Shown one piece after another: positions 26,474-34,156 of a DNA stretch of 64,000 bases (position 1 is the first letter of the stretch; each line of letters starts with the position of its first letter). The stretch comes from Granulicella arctica (GTDB taxonomy: Bacteria; Acidobacteriota; Terriglobia; Terriglobales; Acidobacteriaceae): positions 3,348,001-3,412,000 of the forward strand of contig NZ_JAGTUT010000001.1 of assembly GCF_025685605.1 (NCBI RefSeq). Reading direction: 5' to 3'. The position numbers and the translations under genes are program-made. Below the pieces are notes generated by a model that was not told the origin of the DNA, did no database searches, and worked only from the letters and a program-made list of their open reading frames with translations.

Positions 26474-27394
26474 CTAGTACATCCGCAGATCTTCACCAGC
26501 ACTTGGGAGACCGACCAGCAGGCCAAGCTCACCCATCAGGCGTTCCAGTCGTCGCCGCGTCTCCCCTGTGACCGGCACCATGGGCAGCCGCAAAACATCC
26601 TCACCCTTGCCGATCATTGCCAGCACTGCCTTCACCGGCCCAGGACTCGCCTCCCAGAAATGCGCCTGCATCAGCCGAAAGAACTGCCGATTAATCCGCC
26701 GCGCGCTTCGGTAGTCCTCATCAAGGGCCGCTCGCACCATTGCCGCCATCTCGTTCGGAATCACATTTGAAGCCACTGAGATCAGTCCGGCACCACCCAG
26801 CGCCAGTACCGGCAAGGTCAACCCGTCGTCGCCGCAAAAAACCTTGAAGCTTCGTGGCGCCGTCGTGAGCAGTTCCGTGATCTGTCCAAGATTTCCGCTC
26901 GACTCTTTAATCCCGATAATGTTTGGAATCTCTGCCAATCGCAGCACCGTCGCCGGCTCAAGATTTGCTCCCGTCCGCGATGGAATGTTGTAGAGCACTA
27001 CGGGCAGTGAAACCGCGTCGGCGATAGCCTTGAAGTGGCGATACTGGCCCTCCTGCCCCGGCCGGTTGTAGTACGGATTAGCGGTAAGGATGCCGGAAAG
27101 ACCGTGTACTTCGGCAAGCTTTTGCGCCCGCACCACGGCCTCGTGGGTCGCGTTGTGCGTGCATCCTGCGATGACCGGGACACGTCCTGCAGCCGCGCCT
27201 ACAACGCACTCGACCGTTCGCAGCCACTCCGCCTCGGTCAGCGCCGAGGCCTCGCCTGTAGTTCCGCAGGGAACCAGGAAATCAATACCCTGTTCGATCT
27301 GCCAGTTCACCAGCGCATGCAATGCCGGTTCATCGACGCTGCCATCCCTGCGAAAGGGAGTTACCAGCGCCGTTCCACATCCACTCAAATCCAT
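26474..27394 (-). CDS. dapA: 4-hydroxy-tetrahydrodipicolinate synthase (DapA)
   Basis: A 306-residue class I aldolase that condenses pyruvate with aspartate semialdehyde, the first step of the diaminopimelate pathway. The active-site residues expected for the family are in place: T45-T46 in GTTGEAS, Y135 in LYNIPSRTG, and the Schiff-base K163 in GIKESSGN. The ATG at 27394 has AGGAGG about 16 bases upstream, an unusually long spacing that may lower translation. It heads the minus-strand dap cluster. Confidence 0.93.
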   Translation of the reverse strand: MDLSGCGTALVTPFRRDGSVDEPALHALVNWQIEQGIDFLVPCGTTGEASALTEAEWLRTVECVVGAAAGRVPVIAGCTHNATHEAVVRAQKLAEVHGLSGILTANPYYNRPGQEGQYRHFKAIADAVSLPVVLYNIPSRTGANLEPATVLRLAEIPNIIGIKESSGNLGQITELLTTAPRSFKVFCGDDGLTLPVLALGGAGLISVASNVIPNEMAAMVRAALDEDYRSARRINRQFFRLMQAHFWEASPGPVKAVLAMIGKGEDVLRLPMVPVTGETRRRLERLMGELGLLVGLPSAGEDLRMY

Positions 27395-27482
27395 AATGAA
27401 TTAAAGTTTACCTCCTGCGGGTGCAGCCAGCTCCCAGAGCAAGCTGCACACAGCGCAGAATAGCCAATCGAACCTGCTGAGA

Positions 27483-28493
27483 CTATCGGAGATCGCCGGG
27501 CAGACGAGGCCGTAGTGCGTCCATGTGGCCGTAAATGCGCTCTTCGACGGCAGCCATTTGCATATGGACACTGACTCGAGTCGAAGGCTTGTCGCGATGA
27601 AATCCTGAGCTTCGGCTCGGGGTCTCGCCCGTAACTTCTTCCTTGTCGAGAAATGCACGGACCGCTTTTGTGATCGAAGGATCGACAGAGACACGGCTAT
27701 TAAAGTTAATGGAATCTTTGTCCAGGGTGTACCGGGCCCCGTCTTGCCAGGAGACACCATTCCATTGACGCTCACATCGAATCGCGCAGATCACATCGTG
27801 CGACTTCACGGATTCTGTCGCGAGCTCCTGCGCATACAAGAGATTCAACGCTCGATCTACATGAGGATTCAGGGAGGCTACGTTCGGGGCTACGCCAGGT
27901 GCTTCCAGAATCGCCCTGCGAGCCTGTATCTCCCGTTCGATTGCTTCGAGGCCGTCGAGAGTCTGCTGTGCATGCGTGTTGAACACATTCCGCACGTACA
28001 AGGCGTAGATCCACGTATGAATCATCGAGTCCGGACTTTCCGTTGTTTTGATGGGGAAGAGAGCGGCCATGCCGAATCGTGGTGTGACGCAAACCGCACT
28101 CATCGGCTCGATGTCGCGGGCAGCGGGAAACATCGCCTCCGGGGTTCTCGCATCCGGCCTTACCTTAACCCCTGCGGCGAGATAGAACGGCTTGTGCTCG
28201 GCTTTGATCGGGATGGAATTATGGCGCAGCGCATTCATGACGATCGGGACGTGAAGCCTCGAAAAGAAGCCCCCGCGCGGAGCCTGTTGGAAGAAGCCGC
28301 TTCGGAACATCTGTTTCGGGGAGCGGGTATCACCGCGGAAACAAATCCGACCTCCGCCGGCTATGGGCTTCTGTGCAACTTCTGTAGGAGAGAAAATCTG
28401 ATCCATTTTATGTCTCGCATCTTGTCCGTTGACTCTGGACAAGTCTCTTTTAGCTGGTTGAGCTTCTTTGGATGAACGGCGGCCAAGGCTCAC
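27483..28493 (-). CDS. putative ADP-ribosyltransferase, pertussis-toxin S1-like
   Basis: 336 residues from a GTG at 28493, with a possible ATG at 28406 (residue 30). Three spaced motifs match the R-S-E class of ADP-ribosyltransferases. FRGDTRSPKQMFRSGF has R53 where pertussis S1 has its catalytic Arg in YRYDSRPPEDVFQNGF. SAVCVTPRF (132-140) is at the place of the STS strand. YAQELA has E223 at the place of the catalytic Glu in YQSEYLA. The segment MIHTWIYALYVRNVF also parallels the S1 strand before that Glu. No signal peptide, pore or B-subunit gene is visible. Family is inferred by eye. The second motif is atypical, so activity is uncertain. Confidence 0.6.
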   Translation of the reverse strand: MSLGRRSSKEAQPAKRDLSRVNGQDARHKMDQIFSPTEVAQKPIAGGGRICFRGDTRSPKQMFRSGFFQQAPRGGFFSRLHVPIVMNALRHNSIPIKAEHKPFYLAAGVKVRPDARTPEAMFPAARDIEPMSAVCVTPRFGMAALFPIKTTESPDSMIHTWIYALYVRNVFNTHAQQTLDGLEAIEREIQARRAILEAPGVAPNVASLNPHVDRALNLLYAQELATESVKSHDVICAIRCERQWNGVSWQDGARYTLDKDSINFNSRVSVDPSITKAVRAFLDKEEVTGETPSRSSGFHRDKPSTRVSVHMQMAAVEERIYGHMDALRPRLPGDLR

Positions 28494-28685
28494 AATCTAG
28501 TGCTACAAACATTGCTTGAAGCAGAAATTCAGTCTTCTTTATTGCTGTTCTCATTCAGAGTACGTGCTTCCTGGCAGCAATGTTCCTTCAACAGTGATGA
28601 CACCGCTTCCACTTTCCAGCAAAAGGCCTGCGGAGCAGCCCTAACCTACACAGGGTCTGCATCGCGTCGGCTTTGATGTTTCTAG

Positions 28686-28720
28686 CAAATGAAAGAGGTT
28701 CCGGCAGTATGCCGGAACCT
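28686..28720 (-). terminator. intrinsic terminator of the aminotransferase gene
   Basis: Read on the minus strand, AGGTTCCGGCA pairs with TGCCGGAACCT (11 perfect pairs, 3-base loop) followed by CTTTCATTT. Confidence 0.8.
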
Positions 28721-28756
28721 CCTGGTCTTCTTAGAACAGTATTCGCTTCTTGGATA

Positions 28757-30010
28757 CTAGCCGCGATACAGCTCGGTCGGAACATGATGCAGTTCGGGAA
28801 TGTACAGCGATGCCGCGCCGTTTACCGTTCCTGCGGGCATGTCCATGCACTTGACGAAGGCTGTCTGGAATTTGGCCATCTCGTCCTTGGTGCCGACAGT
28901 GACGCGAACATAGTTCGGCATCGCTGCCCAGGTACGTCCGATGGCTACGCCGTCCTTCAGCATCGCTGCCTGGAACTCACGTCCCGGACGATTGACATCG
29001 ACCATGAACATGTTGCCCTGCGAGCCAGGAACGATCTTGTAGCCCTTCTTTGTAAGGAACTCGAGCGTCTCCGCGCGAATGTCCGAGTTGATCTTCTTGC
29101 GAAGCGGCACAAGATCTTTATCCTGCAGGCTGGCGCGAGCGCCGGCAGCGGAGGTGATCGAGATGCTTGCAAGCTGACGCGCCGGAGCAGCGACGGTCGT
29201 GAACTTCATCAGCAGGTCAGGGCGACCAACCGCAAAGCCAGCACGAAGCCCGGCCATACCGTAGATCTTCGAGAACGTGCGCAGGACGATAAGGTCCTGA
29301 TCCGCCGCGACCTGATCGAGCACTGACTCGTCGTTTGAGAAGTGATGATAAGCCTCGTCGACGATGACGACCGAACCCTTGGGCTTGTTCTTCAGCAGCC
29401 AGAGGATGTCTTCACGCGGCGTCATGGTGCCTGTCGGGTTGTTGGGGTTCACGATGTAGAACGCACCAGGATTCGGTGTTGCTGCGAGCATCGCCTTCAC
29501 GTCATGCGCGTAGGTCGAAGTCAGCTTGACGGGGAACTTGGGAGCCTTCATGGTATCGGCAGCGCGTGGGCCCTGCTCGTAGCTCGGATCGCCGTAGACG
29601 AGGGGCTTGTCGGGGCCGATGTTCGACATCAGCGCGAGGTCAAGCGGTCCGCCGGATCCGGGGAACAACGCGGAATAGCCCTTCTTCAGGCCGAAAATCT
29701 CGTTGAAGGCCATGACGGTCTTCATCGTCTCTTCCTGGTGATAGCGGCCGCCCATTGGGGCCGTGCTACATATCGCCGTCAGCGCCGATTGCGCAGGTCC
29801 GAGAGGGTTCTCGTTTGAGCTGATGATGACGGTATCTGGCGGAAGCTGCCGCATGTCGCCCATATCGGACATGCCGCCGCGCTGCCTGGTCGCTGGTGCC
29901 GGAGCCTGTTGTGTTGCTGCCAGTGCGGGGAACGAGGCTGCTGCGAAGGACGCCGCTCCGAGAGTACGCATGAAGTTTCTGCGCGATAGACCCTGAATAT
30001 CGTTGATCAT
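28757..30010 (-). CDS. Tat-exported HisC-like PLP aminotransferase
   Basis: A 417-residue fold-type I aminotransferase of the histidinol-phosphate aminotransferase group. The PLP lysine lies in RTFSKIYGMAGLRAGFA, with NPNNPTGT and VDEAYHHF upstream. It carries an N-terminal twin-arginine signal (SRRNFMRTLGAASFAAASFPALAA), unusual for a PLP amino-acid enzyme because it predicts a folded periplasmic protein. The ATG at 30010 is chosen because GAGGAGAA lies just upstream and the Tat motif is then near the N-terminus. The substrate is unknown. Confidence 0.85.
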   Translation of the reverse strand: MINDIQGLSRRNFMRTLGAASFAAASFPALAATQQAPAPATRQRGGMSDMGDMRQLPPDTVIISSNENPLGPAQSALTAICSTAPMGGRYHQEETMKTVMAFNEIFGLKKGYSALFPGSGGPLDLALMSNIGPDKPLVYGDPSYEQGPRAADTMKAPKFPVKLTSTYAHDVKAMLAATPNPGAFYIVNPNNPTGTMTPREDILWLLKNKPKGSVVIVDEAYHHFSNDESVLDQVAADQDLIVLRTFSKIYGMAGLRAGFAVGRPDLLMKFTTVAAPARQLASISITSAAGARASLQDKDLVPLRKKINSDIRAETLEFLTKKGYKIVPGSQGNMFMVDVNRPGREFQAAMLKDGVAIGRTWAAMPNYVRVTVGTKDEMAKFQTAFVKCMDMPAGTVNGAASLYIPELHHVPTELYRG

Positions 30011-30335
30011 TTGGTTCTCCTCAACTACTCGGTTTATAGGGAAATACACGGCCGCTGCGACAGGAGGACAAGCCGGCTGCAAAAGCGGTAGAGACTATTT
30101 CTCCTGACGGCAAACTACAGCCGGCAGAACCTAACTTGGGGGAATCACTATGAAAGACGGGGAAGCGGTTGCTTGAGTTTCAATTTACCGCGAATTTCAC
30201 AGGAAATGTGAGTTTTTTTATCTGCCCGCGATATGGAACGCATAAAGACAGCAGAATGAAGCGAGTTAGCCCAAAATGTGGGTCCGACCGCACGCGAATC
30301 GCGCTCTGCCAACATCGCCTGTATTCTTGCTCTCA
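30011..30335. other. intergenic region between aminotransferase and ROK kinase
   Basis: 325 bases of divergent promoter space. On the plus strand, GGGGGA, a spacer, ATG and seven more codons form a tiny ORF (30150-30176, MKDGEAVA). A small hairpin with a T run follows at 30194-30219. No other gene-like feature was seen. Confidence 0.4.
30194..30219 (+). terminator. small hairpin with T run
   Basis: TCACA/TGTGA (30197-30211) or, alternatively, ATTTC/GAAAT can pair, followed by GTTTTTTT. It lies in intergenic space with no annotated gene ending before it. Confidence 0.4.
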
Positions 30336-31052
30336 ATGAAAGTTCTCGTAATCGACATCGGCGGCACCAATATCAAGGTCGCCTGCACAGACATTCGCGT
30401 TCCCATCAAGATTCCCTCCGGGCCAACACTTACCGCGAAGCAGATGGTTGACGACGTTCTCGCCGCGACCAAGGGCTGGCAGTTTGACTGCATCTCGATC
30501 GGTTACCCCGGTCCTGTGAACCATGACGCGCCTCGCCAGGAGCCGCATAATCTCGGTGCGGGCTGGACGGACTTCAACTACAAGCAGGCGTTTGGGAAGC
30601 CTTATCGCTTCATCAACGATGCGGCGATGCAGGCGCTTGGCGGCTACAAAGGCGGTCGCATGCTCTTTCTGGGCACAGGAACTGGGCTTGGCTCGGCGCT
30701 CATCTTCGATGGCACGATCATCCCGCTTGAGCTGGCTCATCTTCCGTATCGGCGAGGCCGAACGTATGAGGAGTACATCGGACTTGCGGGGCTTGAGCAG
30801 CGTGGCAAGAAGCGCTGGCGCAAGTCCGTGCTCGACATCATGGCGCGGTTGCAGGCTGCGATGGTCTGTGATTACGTGCTGCTCGGCGGCGGGAACGCCA
30901 AGCTGATGAAGGATCTTCCTGCTGGCGTTGTTCTTGGCGCGAACAGCAATGCGATCGAAGGTGGCATCAAGCTCTGGGAGACACCGATTCCTGCAAGTAC
31001 TGATGCAGTCCAGACAGTAGATAAGCTGAAGGGAGGCAAGCGTGGCAAATAG
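30336..31052 (+). CDS. ROK-family sugar kinase, polyphosphate-glucokinase-like
   Basis: A 238-residue cytosolic kinase. It opens with the ATP/phosphate loop VIDIGGTNIKVA. SIGYPGPV, FINDAAMQALGG (catalytic Asp), LGTGTGLGSALIFDG and the ELAHLPYRRGRTYEEYIG segment follow. The last is typical of polyphosphate glucokinases, which phosphorylate glucose from polyphosphate or ATP. The usual ROK zinc-cysteine motif is absent, as in that subgroup. The ATG at 30336 fits the family start. The last 11 bases overlap the next gene, so the two are coupled. Confidence 0.85.
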   Translation: MKVLVIDIGGTNIKVACTDIRVPIKIPSGPTLTAKQMVDDVLAATKGWQFDCISIGYPGPVNHDAPRQEPHNLGAGWTDFNYKQAFGKPYRFINDAAMQALGGYKGGRMLFLGTGTGLGSALIFDGTIIPLELAHLPYRRGRTYEEYIGLAGLEQRGKKRWRKSVLDIMARLQAAMVCDYVLLGGGNAKLMKDLPAGVVLGANSNAIEGGIKLWETPIPASTDAVQTVDKLKGGKRGK

Positions 31053-31428
31053 ATACGGCGAAGCAGCGATCCTTGCCGCTCGTGCTGCGGCTGAGTTTCA
31101 CAGTCATCCAGGCGATCGCTGGAACGAGGTGGTGCAGAAGCTTTATCCGACCAGTCCAACGGCGCAGCGGAAGGGTTCTCCGCGACAGGCTTTCCTGAGT
31201 CTCTGCGAAGCTGGACTGATCAAGGGAATTCCGGCAGGTCAATATGCTGCTCCGCATCGCGGGATTACGTATGCGACGCGCGCGGTTTCGTTACTCGACG
31301 CGGGAACACATACGACGGTGAACAGCCTTTGGGCTGAAGTCACGGATGGTGAAGCGATTCCGCATGCGAGCCAGATGGATGTTGTGATGGCTCTTTGGAA
31401 GAACAACCTGATCGTCCGCAAGGCGTAG
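31042..31428 (+). CDS. DUF6979-like small protein
   Basis: A 128-residue protein with the pattern RYGEAAILAARAA...DRWNEVVQKLYPTSPTAQRKGSPRQAFLSLCEAGLIKGIP, which by eye matches the family annotated as DUF6979. Function unknown in the family. The start is a GTG 5 bases after GGGAGG and lies inside the end of the ROK kinase gene. Translation is therefore probably coupled to it. Confidence 0.7.
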   Translation: MANRYGEAAILAARAAAEFHSHPGDRWNEVVQKLYPTSPTAQRKGSPRQAFLSLCEAGLIKGIPAGQYAAPHRGITYATRAVSLLDAGTHTTVNSLWAEVTDGEAIPHASQMDVVMALWKNNLIVRKA

Positions 31429-31573
31429 CAACAGCCCCAGATAGAAGTGCCCCCACCCCCCCGTACCTAAAGTACGAAAGTCTTCATAACAGGCGGGTTA
31501 GGTTAGTACTTAGCGCGGGGTGGAGTGCGTGCGCGGCGGGTATAGGTTCTATCGATGGGGGTGTTTGAATGCG

Positions 31574-31588
31574 ATGTTTGTCAAACAT
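31574..31588. other. perfect palindrome in intergenic space
   Basis: ATGTTTG-T-CAAACAT, 7-base arms around one base, between the DUF6979-like and VOC genes. It could be a protein-binding site. No regulator is linked to it. The same gap holds a C-rich tract near 31450. Confidence 0.35.
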
Positions 31589-31648
31589 GTCACATTGTTT
31601 TCCCCGGCAACGGACGAGAACAGAGCGGATCCCTGCGGGATGACGAAC

Positions 31649-32155
31649 CTAAGCAGAGGTCGGTGCCTCGGCCAACAATTTGCGCACGTCCAGTGCCCTG
31701 GTAAACATCGTGAAGTTTCCGGCGGCGTCCTTTGGCCACTCGGCCCGGGGCAGGTCGCGGTAGAGTTCGACACCGTTTCCGTCGGGATCGCGGAGGTAGA
31801 GGGCCTCGCTTACACCGTGGTCTGAGGCTCCATCGAGCGGCACGTCGGCGGCGATCAGCCGTTGCAGGGCGTCGGCCAGTGTGGCTCGCGTCGGGTAGAC
31901 GATGGCCAGATGGTAGAGCCCCGTCGTTCCGGGCGCGGGAGGCTTACCGCCTAAACTCTCCCAGGTGTTCAGCCCGATGTGGTGGTGATAGCCGCCAGCC
32001 GAGATGAAGGCCGCGCTTTCGCCGTACCGCATCATGAGTTCAAACCCAAGGACGCCACAATAGAACGCCAGCGCGCGGTCGAGATCCGCTACCTTCAGAT
32101 GCACATGGCCGATCTGTACGCCGGAATCGATTCCTGCCTTCAATGTTTCAGTCAT
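31649..32155 (-). CDS. VOC-family (glyoxalase/extradiol dioxygenase-like) protein
   Basis: A 168-residue protein from ATG 32155, with an upstream in-frame ATG at 32191. The vicinal-oxygen-chelate fold shows paired motifs: HVHLKVADLDRALAFYCGVLGFEL at the first half, then HHIGLNTW, GLYHLAIVYP and LYLRDPDGNGVELYRD at the second. His and Glu of these motifs are the expected metal ligands (H in HVHL and HHIG/LYHLA, E in VELY). It resembles catechol-2,3-dioxygenase-like proteins. The substrate is unknown. Confidence 0.83.
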   Translation of the reverse strand: MTETLKAGIDSGVQIGHVHLKVADLDRALAFYCGVLGFELMMRYGESAAFISAGGYHHHIGLNTWESLGGKPPAPGTTGLYHLAIVYPTRATLADALQRLIAADVPLDGASDHGVSEALYLRDPDGNGVELYRDLPRAEWPKDAAGNFTMFTRALDVRKLLAEAPTSA

Positions 32156-32244
32156 AGGGAATAGATGATCCACAGGCGGTCCGGGCGTCATCTTTCGATT
32201 TACCGAGCAGGAAACCTACAAGGCCGCAGCCCGTCTAAGAGGGC

Positions 32245-33456
32245 ATGCGTCCCTGCGTCGTCCTTCGAATCGGTCTTACCGGCGTCCTGCTCGCCCTGCC
32301 TCTCACGCTCACTGCCCAGCATCCGACGCTGAACGCTCCACCGCCCGACAAGGCACCGCCTGCTGCGACGACGCCAGCACAGGAGCCCCCCGCTCCGGCT
32401 TCGACTGCCCCAACGATCTCGGTCGATGCCAAGCTCGTGAACCTGCCGGTTGTCGTTCGAGATAAGAATGGCGCGCTCGTTCAGAACCTGACCAAGGCCG
32501 ACTTCACCCTGCAGGTCGACGGCCACGCCCAGACCATTCGCTACTTTGACCTCGACAACAATCTGCCGCTCACCCTGGGCCTGCTTGTGGATACGAGCCA
32601 GAGCCAGCGCGGCGCCATCGACGACGAGCGCACGGCGAGCACGGCGTTTCTAGACCAGATGCTGGTGGGGAAGCAGGACCAGGCCTTCGTGGTGCAGTTT
32701 GCCCGCTCGATCGAACTCCTGCAGGACTTGACTTCCTCGCGGCCCAAGCTCCAGGCTGCGTTGAAGGATCTCGACACACCTGCTCCTGCTGATCGCTCCG
32801 CCAGCACGACGGATACTGATGATCCGGACTCCAGTTCCGCACGCCGGGACCGTGCCCGTGGTGGCACGACGCTCTACGACGCCGTCTTTCTGGCTTCGGA
32901 TGAGTTGATGTCGAAGCAAAAAGGGTGCAAGGCGGTGATCCTGCTGACGGATGGGGACGACCGTGGCAGCAAGGAGCGCCTGACGGACGCGATTGAAGCG
33001 GCTCAGCGCTCCGACACCATCATCTATGCCATCTACTTCAAGGGCGAGCAGCAGCGGCAGGACAATAACAACAACGGCAACAATCGCGGCGGTGGTTTTC
33101 CGCGCGGTGGCGGGATCGGCTTTCCGGGAAGCGGTGGTGGCGGTTATCCCGGGGGCGGCGGTGGTCGTGGCGGCCAGAATCCGCGCCCGCAGGAGACGCG
33201 CACGGATGGTAAGAAGATCCTTGAGCGGATGGCGCATGAGACGGGAGGCCGGATGTTCGAGGTTTCGAAGAAGCAGCCCGTCGGCGATATTTTTACCGAG
33301 ATCGGCAAGGAGTTGCGCGCTCAGTACCGGCTTGGCTATACGCCCGACCAGCAGACAGCAGGCGATGGCTACCACCAGATCGACCTGTCGCTTAGCGGTT
33401 CCGATAAGAAGAAGCTGACGATCCAGACTCGGGATGGTTATTACACGGGTAAGTAG
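32245..33456 (+). CDS. exported VWFA-domain protein (acidobacterial VWFA-related family)
   Basis: A 403-residue protein with a signal peptide (LLALPLTLTAQ). Order: a Pro/Ala-rich linker, a beta segment VNLPVVVRDKNGALVQNLTKADF, then a von Willebrand factor A domain. The MIDAS metal site is DTSQS (D116, S118, S120), and LLTDGDD is a later MIDAS element. A Gly-rich insert (about 275-312, NRGGGFPRGGG type) interrupts the domain. Such VWFA-related proteins are greatly expanded in Acidobacteria. They are secreted or periplasmic, and the binding partner is unknown. Confidence 0.87.
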   Translation: MRPCVVLRIGLTGVLLALPLTLTAQHPTLNAPPPDKAPPAATTPAQEPPAPASTAPTISVDAKLVNLPVVVRDKNGALVQNLTKADFTLQVDGHAQTIRYFDLDNNLPLTLGLLVDTSQSQRGAIDDERTASTAFLDQMLVGKQDQAFVVQFARSIELLQDLTSSRPKLQAALKDLDTPAPADRSASTTDTDDPDSSSARRDRARGGTTLYDAVFLASDELMSKQKGCKAVILLTDGDDRGSKERLTDAIEAAQRSDTIIYAIYFKGEQQRQDNNNNGNNRGGGFPRGGGIGFPGSGGGGYPGGGGGRGGQNPRPQETRTDGKKILERMAHETGGRMFEVSKKQPVGDIFTEIGKELRAQYRLGYTPDQQTAGDGYHQIDLSLSGSDKKKLTIQTRDGYYTGK

Positions 33457-33556
33457 AGTCCATTGCCGACTCTGGTAAAAGCAGGTTCCCGACGGAATGA
33501 CAGAAAGAAAAGCAGGGGCGGAAGATAGGCATTCCCGCTGCGATAGAATCGCTGCC
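33457..33556. repeat. candidate member of a dispersed intergenic repeat
   Basis: The stretch near 33481-33517 (GCAGGTTCC...GGAATGACAG...AAGCAGG) is of a kind I recall as common between genes in Acidobacteriaceae. A similar shorter piece (GGATCCCTGCGGGATGACG) lies at 31624-31642. The relation between the two is inferred by eye. Confidence 0.3.
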
Positions 33557-34120
33557 ATGGCAAATCTCGGCACACGGCGTGCATTCTCCGCCACCTTTCT
33601 CCTCGGCGCAGTGACGTTCCTCACCCTTCAGGGCTGCAGTAGCACGCCATCCCCGGCCGTTGAGACGCCTGCGCCTGCCGTCCCCGTTCCTCACGCGCAG
33701 GTCAAGGCCAGTGTTCCTTTTTCGAAGAAGCATATCTACTCCGAAACAGCCGATCCAAAGGTCGACATAGCTGCGGCACTGAAGCAGGCGAAACGTGAAC
33801 ACAAGCATGTCCTGCTCGACTTCGGAGGCGACTGGTGTGGTGACTGCCAGGTGCTCCACATCTACATGGACCAGTCTCCGAACAAGGAACTGCTGGCGCA
33901 GAGTTACGTTGTCGTCAACGTCTTTGTGAACAGCGATATCGACAACCACCTCGATATCGGCCAGAAGTATGGCGTGCCCCTGAAGAAGGGAGTACCAGCC
34001 ATCGTGGTGCTTGATGCGAATGGCAAAGTACTCTACTCGCCGCAGAATCGCGAGTCCGAGACGATGAGCCGCGCGGATGCGCAATCGGTGACGGACTTCC
34101 TGAACCGTTGGAAGGCGTGA
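33557..34120 (+). CDS. thioredoxin-fold lipoprotein
   Basis: A 187-residue protein with a lipoprotein signal and lipobox LQGC (C27), then a Pro-rich linker and a thioredoxin-like domain. The redox motif is WCGDC (C94, C97), and GVPAIVVLDANGK holds the cis-Pro. It should be anchored in a periplasm-facing membrane leaflet as a disulfide reductase or chaperone. The ATG at 33557 places the signal at the N-terminus. Upstream codons to 33497 are not needed. Confidence 0.85.
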   Translation: MANLGTRRAFSATFLLGAVTFLTLQGCSSTPSPAVETPAPAVPVPHAQVKASVPFSKKHIYSETADPKVDIAAALKQAKREHKHVLLDFGGDWCGDCQVLHIYMDQSPNKELLAQSYVVVNVFVNSDIDNHLDIGQKYGVPLKKGVPAIVVLDANGKVLYSPQNRESETMSRADAQSVTDFLNRWKA

Positions 34121-34156
34121 TTCGAAGGGGCAAGGCTTGGGTCGAGAGGGTCGCCT

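Noticed and set aside
28588..28785. 65-codon minus-strand ORF
   Set aside because: It contains the aminotransferase terminator hairpin and overlaps the gene end.
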